Shown: piece by piece, positions 1 to 9,200 of the stretch
Numbering within the stretch: the first letter of the stretch is position 1
Layout of the letters: every line of letters begins with the position of its first letter
Assembly: GCF_000143415.4 (NCBI RefSeq)
Contig: NW_003314274.1
Span: 2,449,663 to 2,513,662 of the forward strand
Reading direction: 5' to 3'
Length of the DNA stretch: 64,000 nt
Source: Selaginella moellendorffii
Taxonomy: Eukaryota; Streptophyta; Lycopodiopsida; Selaginellales; Selaginellaceae
Translations under genes and position numbers: made by a program
The notes under the pieces: generated by a model
The model's input: only the letters and a program-made list of their open reading frames with translations
Database searches by the model: none
What the model was told of the DNA's origin: nothing

Positions 1-2758
1 GGTATATGTGGATGAAGCCACCCATCGATCTCCGCTTGGGCCACCACTCCAAGTCCTTGGCAGTACCCACAGCAAGAACTGTTCCGAGGTTCTTGTTGTC
101 GTGAAAGTTGACGCAGCAGATGCTAAAGGCCGCCTCGTTCTCCTGCAGCTCCAGCAGGCACGTTGTGGCCGCTGCCTTGGGATCCAGGACTCTGATGCAC
201 GACACCCACCTCCTCGAGTCGGTTTTGGGATAGCCATACTGCTCGTCAGGCATTGGCTCCTCCTCGGACTTCTCCTGGTTGTCGATCTCCATCATCCCGT
301 TGTCTTGAGCTGCAGCGCTCCTGCTCATGTGCTCGCGCTCCTCGGTCGTGAACGTCCCCTGGTCGGTCTCGATGAGCACCAGAAACTTCCGCTTGGGATG
401 CAGGATAAACTTCCTGGGCGTGTATCGAAGTTGGATGGACGTCTGGTTGAAAGTCTCCCCGAGCCTCTCAATCGTGAAGACTCGCAGCGCTTCGCCAGCC
501 ACGGCCACAACACCCTCTGCGCATTGGTCCGACGAGAAGGAGGCCGCATACTCCAGGGTCTCGTAAGAAAGTGGAGTCAGGAGGAAGTGTCCCTGGTGAA
601 TGTAACCGAGCCACGGCCGACTGGAGAGGCACAAGAGTGCCTGACGGCCCCGAACAGACGTCGCAAAGAGCTTGGGAGCTCTCAGGCCCAGAAACCTCGT
701 TCGAGTCCCAGACAGCTGCCCGGTGACCATGTCAACTTCAGTCCTGAGAAGAACGCCGTTCTGAAGGCCGGCGTTGAGGAAAACACTCGCTGGATACACT
801 GCACCATCTTCTCCACCTGTTGACGCCTGAACTTCGAGCAAGAGCAGTGACTCTGGTGGGGAAGCCACCATCTGGACGCTCAAGATGTGCATGCAATCGT
901 TGGGATCGAGCGAGAGGATGCGAATGGTGTTGTCGTAGGAGCCAACAGCGAGGAACCGAGAACGCTGCCTGCCTTCTGGAACTGGGCCTATAGCCAAGCA
1001 GGCCACATCCCCCGACATTTCTCGCTTCTCTATCTCCATGAGCTGCCCCGTCGGATCCATCTCGAAGTAAATCAGCTCACCGCCGCTCAAGCCTATCACC
1101 ACCTGCATCCTGTTGGAGCCAACTTTGACGATGGTCTTCTTGCCGGGAGTTTTCCACTCGTTTATGCGCACTAATGACCGAATGTGTCGGATCCCATTGG
1201 GATACACCTGCATTAGCGAGTCGTCCCCGAGCAGAGAAACTTGAAGAGAAGGTGTCGTGTCCAGAAATCCGCTGTCACTGACTTCCTCCACTGTTTCGCC
1301 GATGGACAGCACCAGCGTAGCGTTCAGAAAGGACACCACGATGTAGGCATCGAACTCGTCGGTGACACTCTTCTTCACCGTCCACACAGCACTCGGTACT
1401 CCCGGCAGCTGTGACACTGCCATCTCGGACACTGCAAGACCCGGCCTGAGTATCCGCAGCGTCGAACGAGGACCTCTCCCGCAAGCCACGAAAATCTGGG
1501 GTGTTTCCTCTTCGAACAAGTTGGCAATCTTCATGTCCATAATTGGCATGAGGCTCTCCCCCTCGTCTATCTGGATCAAGTTCTTGAGTTTGCGGGGCTG
1601 GAAAAAGATGGGCTTAAAACCATCTTCGGTCTCCTCTAGAGTTGCAGAAGAGGATTCTACGTCCGGGTCGTCGCCAATACCCTGGAACTGATAGAGCGCA
1701 TGGTTTCCAAACTCGGAAGCAGCAAAGAGGAAGCCGCTCTTGAGAACGCACATTGCCGAGGTGACGGGAAAGGTGTCGAAGTACTTGATCTTGAGCTCTG
1801 TCACCACCATATCCGTATCGTTGAAGCTCAGCGTCACCTTAAAAACATCCCCATACTCGGTCTGGAGGAGAAAGAAAAAGACGCTCTTTTGCCTGTGCGT
1901 CGAGGCCGAAACGACGAGCACACCCCTGTCCGCCGGCAAGTCGGCTCGCCTGGGGATCAGAGCTCTCAGCTCTTGGGACTGGTTCTTGTAGATGACGAAG
2001 TTATCCGCGCAGACCAAGACTCCACTGGGTCCATCGGCACCGCCGGGAACGGTGACGAGCATGTTGGCACCATTGTCTATGGGCTCGCTCCACTTGCGAA
2101 CGACGTGATTCAGTCCCAGGTCCAGCTCGTAGAAAGTGAGGTGCTTCTGTGCCTCGAGCGCCGCCTGGCCCGTGGCGTCCTGGTCGGCGTCCGAGTAGTC
2201 GAGCTCGATGGCGGCGAACATCGGGTTCTCAAAGCCACAGTCCACCCCGACGAGGGAGTAGACGACGGTGTGGGACTTGTGAGCCTCCAAAGGAGAGGAA
2301 ATGGTGAGCCTGGCCGCGTTGTCCCGGTTGAGCACGTAGACGAGCTTCTGCTTCTCGGTGGCGGCGATCATCACCGCCCGGCCCTTTGGATCCACGGACA
2401 AGAACTGGCCGGGCACGATGCGGCGGCACCCAGATTTCCCAAACGTCTCCTTGTGGACGGGATCGAAGGCGTTCCTGTCGCGATTGTACTCGAGGATGAC
2501 GATCTTGCCCGAGTCGGAGCCGACGACGAGGTAATCCTTGTGGGATCCGGTGAGGCGGAACTGCGCGAGCGAGCGAACGACGCCAAATATTTCCACCGCG
2601 AGCAGCGTCTGGAGCTTGCCATTGTCGTCGGGGCGCAGGAGCTCTAGGATCTTACCGCGGCCGATAACGATCTCCTGGCTCTTGCCGCCGATGAAGTTGC
2701 CGTAGCAGGCGCACACGATCCCAGTGGCGCGCTGCAGCGTCAGGCTGTACAAGAACAT
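1..2758 (-). CDS. SF3B3: Splicing factor 3B subunit 3 (SF3B3/SAP130), 3' end outside window
   Basis: This is a core subunit of the SF3b complex of the U2 snRNP, which holds the branch-point region in the nucleus. The minus strand reads open and uninterrupted for about 919 codons from the ATG at 2758-2756 to the window edge, so no intron is visible. The product starts MFLYSLTLQRATGIVCA. It carries family landmarks in order: KTSE-type N-terminal propeller text such as EVFGVVRSLAQFRLTGS, KSGCRRIVPGQFLSVDPKGR, the acidic DVESSS segment, LFEEETPQIFVACGRGPRS, SAVWTVKKSVTDEFDAY and DVACLAIGPVPEGRQRSRF. Conservation against plant SF3B3 is near continuous. The family is about 1,200 residues, so roughly the last quarter lies before base 1. 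Paralogues with the same fold (DDB1, CPSF160) are much less similar. Its 5' flank carries AAAACCCTAG just upstream of the ATG. Confidence 0.96.
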   Translation of the reverse strand, partial: MFLYSLTLQRATGIVCACYGNFIGGKSQEIVIGRGKILELLRPDDNGKLQTLLAVEIFGVVRSLAQFRLTGSHKDYLVVGSDSGKIVILEYNRDRNAFDPVHKETFGKSGCRRIVPGQFLSVDPKGRAVMIAATEKQKLVYVLNRDNAARLTISSPLEAHKSHTVVYSLVGVDCGFENPMFAAIELDYSDADQDATGQAALEAQKHLTFYELDLGLNHVVRKWSEPIDNGANMLVTVPGGADGPSGVLVCADNFVIYKNQSQELRALIPRRADLPADRGVLVVSASTHRQKSVFFFLLQTEYGDVFKVTLSFNDTDMVVTELKIKYFDTFPVTSAMCVLKSGFLFAASEFGNHALYQFQGIGDDPDVESSSATLEETEDGFKPIFFQPRKLKNLIQIDEGESLMPIMDMKIANLFEEETPQIFVACGRGPRSTLRILRPGLAVSEMAVSQLPGVPSAVWTVKKSVTDEFDAYIVVSFLNATLVLSIGETVEEVSDSGFLDTTPSLQVSLLGDDSLMQVYPNGIRHIRSLVRINEWKTPGKKTIVKVGSNRMQVVIGLSGGELIYFEMDPTGQLMEIEKREMSGDVACLAIGPVPEGRQRSRFLAVGSYDNTIRILSLDPNDCMHILSVQMVASPPESLLLLEVQASTGGEDGAVYPASVFLNAGLQNGVLLRTEVDMVTGQLSGTRTRFLGLRAPKLFATSVRGRQALLCLSSRPWLGYIHQGHFLLTPLSYETLEYAASFSSDQCAEGVVAVAGEALRVFTIERLGETFNQTSIQLRYTPRKFILHPKRKFLVLIETDQGTFTTEEREHMSRSAAAQDNGMMEIDNQEKSEEEPMPDEQYGYPKTDSRRWVSCIRVLDPKAAATTCLLELQENEAAFSICCVNFHDNKNLGTVLAVGTAKDLEWWPKRRSMGGFIHIY

Positions 2759-2770
2759 TGCCGCTGAGCT

Positions 2771-2780
2771 AAAACCCTAG
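2771..2780. promoter_or_regulatory. Telobox-like motif upstream of SF3B3
   Basis: AAAACCCTAG lies 13-22 bp upstream of the SF3B3 ATG (which reads leftward). AAACCCTA teloboxes are known near the starts of plant housekeeping and translation genes. Function here is inferred from position and sequence only. Confidence 0.45.
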
Positions 2781-2985
2781 CCCGAGAGCTCAAGAGCCCT
2801 AACGCATCAAAAGAGAATATCCTGTGAACTCATTTAACCAACAAACGTTTACTTCTTCTTTCACTATCAACAAATCAAACGCCAACCCAACCTCGCCTGC
2901 CTCGTTAGTCATTTCTTCAAAACACTGCCAATCAAGCGAGCAGAGAGCATGAATGAGACGGTGCAAAGGGAAGGAAATCTTGGAC

Positions 2986-4231
2986 TTACTTATACAAGTA
3001 TCCAGCGATTCCTAAAACGATGCACAAAAGAATGATATCGATGCAGAAATTCCTGCTAGATCGCATCTACAGCGAACAAAGTCCCGGTCAGAAGCCACAA
3101 TTTCGAGAAAGTAAGCAAGAGGTACCTTGTTCACAGTATCTTTCAATCTCACGTTCGTGGTTCTAAGCTCAGCGTTGGCGTAATCCACCTGCGGCAACAC
3201 TCAACATTCAGCTTTCTTCCAGATCAACAAACAATGAATGCCGCACCTTGCTGTCAATCTCATCGATCAGAGGGACCTGCCTGTCCATTTCCTGTAGAAA
3301 TAGTCACGGATTTAAATCGGCACTTGAAAGAAGGCATAGAATAGATCTTACTTCGTTGATATCTTGAGCCATGTTTCGCAAAGTGGAGAGACCTTCGGCT
3401 ATTGTATCCAGGCCTTGATCCTACCAAAGAACAAAAACACAACTTCACCGTTAGACAATAGAAAAGAATAAAAGCAAAGTGCAAGTCAGCTTTACCTGTC
3501 TAGCTTTCCGAGTCTCGTAATCCTGTCGGAACCCCTTCGATTCTTCGGAGTGCTCGTACTGCTCGGGACGCATCACGTCCTCTAGAGGTTGCATGAAAGA
3601 ACTATAACCTCCGAAGAAATGATAGAAGCTTTTTCTAGAAACATACCGGGACTAACCGAGTCGATCTTGATCTCCATTTTGTTGTTGGACGCGCTTTTGC
3701 TGTTGCCCCAGCTGCTTCGTTTGTTCCCCAAGTTTGTTCCCTCTGGAATCGATTCAATCTTCTCAGCAAGCGCAAGAACGAGGTCTGGACGAGCTTCCAT
3801 TTCTTCCCTGGAAAGTCCCTTCACCTGGACAAACAAACCAAAATTTCCTTGATTATGATACCACCGCGGGCATACACAAACTATGCTAGCTTACCTTTCT
3901 AGGAGCGAGCTTCTCCAGCTTTGGGATCTCATTCCTTAGCGCGGCCTTGGATCGGCGGACTTCGGCATTCAATGCGGCTACAGTAGCTCGATTCTTCTCC
4001 GTGGCGGCCTCGTTCGCTTTCTGGACAGGGATAATCGCCTCACTGGGCGCTCGGCGGTGGAAATTTTGGTGTTACCTGGAGCGTGGTCTCCACATCCGCG
4101 TTGAGCACCGTGTAGAGCTTGAGGAAGCCATCGGTGGAGGAGATCTGCGCGTCCCGCTGCCGATCCAGGTCATACTTCTCGTACTTCTGGCACAGCGCAT
4201 CGACGCGCGTGAGAATGTCGATGACGCTCAT
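2986..4231 (-). CDS. SYP71: SYP7-type Qc-SNARE (syntaxin of plants 71-like)
   Basis: This is a plant-specific Qc-SNARE that takes part in ER/plasma-membrane fusion complexes. Eight exons splice cleanly: 4231-4076, 4020-3895, 3824-3647, 3581-3496, 3420-3352, 3291-3247, 3188-3126 and 3066-2986. They give 267 residues, the usual SYP7 length. The start MSVIDILTRVDALCQKYEKYD is the SYP7 N-terminus. The middle contains APRKVKGLSREEMEARPDLV, and the SNARE helix includes DQGLDTIAEGLSTLRNMA, DIDEEMDRQVPLIDEID-type text and NVRLKDTVNKMRSSRNF. The C-terminal tail anchor is CIDIILLCIVLGIAGYLYK, followed by the stop at 2986-2988. All introns are GT-AG and 40-90 bp. The start codon faces the KAS I gene across 135 bp, so the two may share a promoter. 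Confidence 0.95.
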
Positions 4232-4366
4232 CTTGCGCTTCCCTCAAAAACCAAAGCCCTCACTCTCTTCGCAAGCTCCCCTCGTCGGGGGTTCGAATCC
4301 GGGGAGCTCGATTCTATTTAACCTAAACTTTCTGGGTATCGAACCACGACCGGGTGTTATAAGAAA
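4232..4366. promoter_or_regulatory. Bidirectional intergenic region, SYP7 / KAS I
   Basis: This 135 bp stretch separates two divergent start codons and must hold the promoters and 5' UTRs of both genes. I see no TATA box that stands out. It includes a B-box-like stretch, GGTTCGAATCC (about 4279-4289), which does not fold into a tRNA (see rejected items). Confidence 0.6.
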
Positions 4367-6147
4367 ATGGCCATGGCAGCACCATCGTCGTGGGAAGCAG
4401 GGATTTGGCACAAGAAGAAGAGCAATGGACGCATTCCTCTCGGCGCCATCGCGAGAAAGCATGGTAATATCGCCATGTCTTGCAGCTCCTTCTCGTCACT
4501 GCTGCTCTCCAGATCCAAGGACGATCATCATCCGGTGGAGCGCGAGAGAGATCCCAAGAAGCGCGTGGTGATCACCGGCATGGGATTGGTGTCCGTCTTC
4601 GGCAACGATGTGGATTCCTTCTACGACAAGCTCCTCCAGGGCGAGAGCGGGATCACGCTCATCGACCGCTTCGACGCGTCCAAGTTCCCGACGCGATTCG
4701 GCGGCCAGATCCGCAACTTCTCGTCCCAGGGCTACATCGATGGCAAGAACGACCGGCGCCTCGACGATTGCCTGCGCTACTGCCTGGTGAGTGGGAAGAA
4801 GGCGCTAGAGAACGCGGAGCTGGATACAAGCAAGGTAAAATCTCTCGAGCTCCTCAAATATTTCGATGATATGATCGCTGCATTGTCTGTCTAGATCGAC
4901 AAGGAGCGTGTTGGCGTCGTGGTGGGATCGGGAATGGGAGGTCTGTCGGTGTTCTCGGATGCTGTCCAGGCGCTCGGTGACAAAGGCCACCGCCGCATCA
5001 CTCCTTTTTTCATTCCCTACACCATCACCAACATGGGCTCGGCGCTCATCGCCATCGAGCTGGGATTCATGGGGCCGAATTACTCCATCTCCACAGCCTG
5101 TGCCACTTCCAACTACTGCTTCTGCGCTGCGGCCAATCACATTCGTCGCGGGGAGGCCGACGTTATGCTTACCGGTGGCACCGAGGCCCCGATCATCCCA
5201 GTCGGGCTTGGCGGATTCGTTGCTTGCCGGGCTCTGTCGCAGAGGAACAGCGATCCCCAGACAGCTTCTCGGCCATGGGACAGAGATCGAGATGGATTTG
5301 TCATTGGAGAAGGCGCCGGAATTCTGGTATGATCTTCCATCTTTCTTACGTAGTATGATCTCCCATCTTTTGTTTTTTCCTGGCGTGGTTTTCCAACTTT
5401 CCAACTTTGTACCAGGTGATGGAGAGTTTGGATCACGCCATGAGGCGAAACGCGCCCATTCTTGCGGAGTACTTGGGTGGCGCTGTCACTTGTGATGCTT
5501 ACCACATGACTGACCCTCGAGCCGATGGATTGGGAGTTTCAACGTGCATTACGCGTGCACTAGATGACGCGGGTGTACATCCAGAAGAGGTATTATCTCT
5601 TTGCGCTCGTCTCGATCATTCTCACCAAGGTCTTCAGGTGAATTTTATAAACGCTCACGCTACATCCACTCCAGTTGGCGACATGGCTGAGGTGAATGCC
5701 ATTAAAAAAGTATTCAAGGATACGTCGGAGATGAAGATGAACGCTACCAAGGTACGTCTGATTGCTGCAATGCTGCTATTGTAACTTGAGTTTTTCTAGT
5801 CGATGATTGGACATTCTCTTGGAGCCTGTGGTGGCCTGGAAGCCATTGCCACCATCAAGGCTATAAAGACTGGATGGGTTCATCCAACTATCAACCAATT
5901 TGTGAGTCGGAATAGCTTGCTTGTTCACGATCACTCACAATCCTTTCGGCAGAATGTTGACCCGCTAGTAACATGTTTTGATACGGTTCCAAACGTGAAG
6001 AAACAGCACGAGATCAATGTTGGTAAGTAAAACTACGTCGTTGGAAGCAAGGCAGTACTAACACGACTCCACACAACAGCTATTTCGAACTCGTTTGGCT
6101 TTGGAGGCCACAATTCGGTGGTCGTCTTCGCACCGTTTGTTCACTAA
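4367..6147 (+). CDS. KAS1: 3-oxoacyl-[ACP] synthase I, plastid (KAS I)
   Basis: This beta-ketoacyl-ACP synthase elongates plastid fatty acids from C4 to C16 by decarboxylative Claisen condensation of malonyl-ACP. The exons are 4367-4834, 4895-5326, 5416-5589, 5638-5751, 5800-5901, 5953-6022 and 6080-6147, giving 475 residues. The N-terminal ~65 residues (MAMAAPSSWEAG onward, Ser/Lys/Arg rich) look like a chloroplast transit peptide. The mature part opens with KKRVVITGMGLVSVFGNDVD. The catalytic triad of the family is present: Cys in STACATSNYC, His in NAHATSTPVGD and His in MIGHSLGACGG. The Gly-rich end SNSFGFGGHNSVV is also intact. KAS I-specific text (FDASKFPTRFGGQIR, YIDGKNDRRLDDCLRYC) favours KAS I over KAS II or the mitochondrial enzyme. 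Its start faces SYP7; its 3' end converges with the PHD gene 103 bp away. Confidence 0.96.
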
Positions 6148-6250
6148 GTAAAAATATCTATTCAGTTTCCCCAGACAGCCAACACGTCTTGCTGGCGAGA
6201 GCAAGACGATTTAAAATATACAGTCTAGTAAGCGAGCTGGAAATAATCTC

Positions 6251-9200
6251 TCAAGTCTTTTGCGAGTCCTTTCTGGTCGGCTTTCTCAAATCGTCGAAAC
6301 TGGGTTTGCCATTGTATTCCTGTGACGAAGGCTTTAAAGAAAAGAAAAAACTTTGGTTCTGGGACAGTCTTACCTCTGCTCGCGCACACTTGCTATTGCG
6401 TCTCGACTCTAAGACGCTCGCTTCTGCATGGTTTATACATTTTCCATGGAAACGAACGTGGCCATCCGTGTCGTTCACAGTTTCGATCTGGAGCAAGCCC
6501 TGTAATGGAGGATCATCACTTTGCGAAAAAAAAAAGAAAGAAGCAAACAATGTCCTAACCTTGGAATGAGCACACCAGGCATGAAAAGGAACAGCACACT
6601 TCGCCTCGTGACACTGAATACAGGAGCCACCTTCTCGTTTGCATATGGTGCAAGTCTAAACAAGAACCCCGAACAGAGAAAAACATAAGACCATAAGACC
6701 AAAGTTTTTTCTCTACGTACCAGTCGTCTCCTGGAAACCGAAACTCCAGATACGTCGAACATCCCCATCGTTCCAAGGTTGAGGCACCTCGTCCCGGGCA
6801 TCCACAGGGCGCACACCATATGAACCCATTGTGCGACGCTCGGATCACTCACGGAAGCCGTGATGGTGTTGCTGACTTCTTCGATTTCCCTGGCGCTGTT
6901 TCTCTCCGATCGGCGTACCTGCTTAAGCCCGGGCTTGGGCCGTTCACCGCTTCCGGCCTTCCATGCCTTAAGTAGTCCCTTCACGACGGTCTGCGCGTTT
7001 TGAGCTCGAGTCATCGCCCCGCCGCGATATCCACAGAGGACACACACCTGGAATGAAACCACTCGTCCATCAGCAACTGGCTAACAAGTTAAACTACTTA
7101 CGATGTTCTCGACTTCGGACTTGCATGGACGGCACGTCCACGAGGACTTTGGAACCTTAGGAACTCCGTAGCAAGCTTGATGGACCTGCTTTGAGCGCAA
7201 AATTCGTAAATCGTTTAACAACAAATTTCGTTACCTTCACTGGACACGCGCTACAGTAGATGAGCTGATTGTGTGATTCGGACTTTGAACTCCCACAAAC
7301 GGAGCAAGCGTTTTCCTTGACAGGTTGAGCCTTCTTGCAATGCTTCTTCAGCTCCAACTCATCTTCTACACACTTCAGTTTTACTGTCTGCGTTGTTCCA
7401 GGTTCACGACTGCCGCTGCATGGCAAAAACAATTTTAGTCCATCCCGCAACTTTGAAACTCCAAACCTGAAAGTAGAGGTTGTTTGTTGGTGATTCGTAG
7501 TCCTCCTTCGCTTTACGCCTTCGGTTTCTGCTAATGAGCTCTTCCCTGTCTGCCCTGACTCCAGTTTCTTTTTCGCAACCGACGATGTCTGTCTTTGGGA
7601 ATCATCTTCAGTTGCTAGAGACTTCGTTTTCCTGGTAGCTCCTCTTGGAGACCTTTCACCACGAGGAATGATACTTTGTCCCACTCTGAAAGGCCGACAA
7701 GTTACGTTTGCAGAAGGGTCAGGTATTGACGAATTGAGCTCAGACAGCTTACGCTTGCGGATCTCTTTGCGTAGAGCACCACCATCTTCCTTACACCCCT
7801 GTCCTTCAGCATTCTTTGAAAAACGGGGAAATCCTTCCAGACTGATTCTCCGTTCAGTTGCGTGCTTCATTATCGACTTCATTGACATCATCTTCCCGTT
7901 TCCACCGTTCCCCGTCCGGTTGTGTTTTCTTTGATCGCTACTGTCGGAATCCTGTTCGTCTGTGCCGGCTGGTGGGTCTCGACTCTTAACTTTGATTTTC
8001 AAGAGAGTGTTTTTCTGCTTCCCCCCGGCTATGTCGCCGTGCGAGTCCTTGAGAAGGAGAGATGCAGAACGGGTCTTCCTCACAGTTGTTCTCGATCGCT
8101 TTTGCTTCGGTGTAAGCTTACATAGAGCGGTGTTTTGTTCCTCATCATCCCTTTGCTGCCGTCGGTTCGAAGCAGGGAGCTCGGAAACGCCTGAATCATT
8201 ACCCTTGGAATTCCTAGCCATGATTGTGTCGTTGAGGCTCGCCACCTTTTTCCGGCCTCTTCTTTCAACCTTGTCTTCATGTTGCACTTCTTGCAACCCT
8301 TCTATCATGACGGACTCATTAGCCTCGCTGGAAGAGCGGTCGCTTGGTGAGAGTGATAACTCCCGAGTATCTCCAGCTTCAAACTTTTCGGAGCTGGATT
8401 TTCCAATACCCGAGCCTTCATCAATTAAGTCATGCTCTCGGCTCTCCGACTCCAGTGTCGAGGCTTCATCATTCACGTCGTCGTGTGCATCTGAAAAACT
8501 CGCAACGTTCTCCGAGCTTTTAGTTGAAACCTCGCTAGTTTCATCCTCGTCCTCGAGTGAGGTGGTCTTGCCAGCTAGAATGCCTTCACCCGTGGTTTCA
8601 CTGGGGACTTCTAAGCCATCACACGGCTTTGCAGGGGCGTTCCACGCAAAGGAACCATTTTCAAGCGGCACGTTTTTTTCCGAATGAACTGCGCCTGTAG
8701 GCAACTCATTTTCACCAACCGATACTAGTAGCCCAGAATTTGCCGGTATAATTGACGATGTATCTTCGTGGTGCTGGCCTGGTTTCCCCTCTAGAAGACT
8801 ATCCCTTGTCAGATTTTGCGAGCTGGTGGCATGACTATTTCTTTCACCTGGTACTAAGAGCGCGGTAGAGTTTCTGCAGAAAGAGCTGATATAGTTTAAG
8901 CATATGCAGACTTAACCGACCTGTTTGCTTCGTCGACAATGTATGGATGCTCCACTGTCGCCTTGTGATCCAAAGCACTTTTTCCTGAAGTGAAGAATAC
9001 AACTTAGAAACGTAATCCTCAGCGTAGATTATACCTGGAGTGGCAATCGAAGGATTCGCTGGTTCTGTTTCAGCTCTCCCGATGTCACATAAACGTGCTT
9101 TGGTTCTAAATTGCTCGCCGATCTGAAGAGCTTCCTGTCCATCGAGCACAGATCCTGTTGCTTTGTGTTCCATACCCTGTTGCTGTATACAGCTACTACT

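Noticed and set aside
1700-2647. 315-residue plus-strand ORF over SF3B3
   Set aside because: The minus strand carries unbroken SF3B3 sequence; the plus ORF has no recognisable motif.
4266-4310. tRNA-like B-box GGTTCGAATCC with flanking G/C runs
   Set aside because: The five-base T-arm stems do not pair on either strand, and no matching D-arm, anticodon arm or acceptor stem could be built around it.
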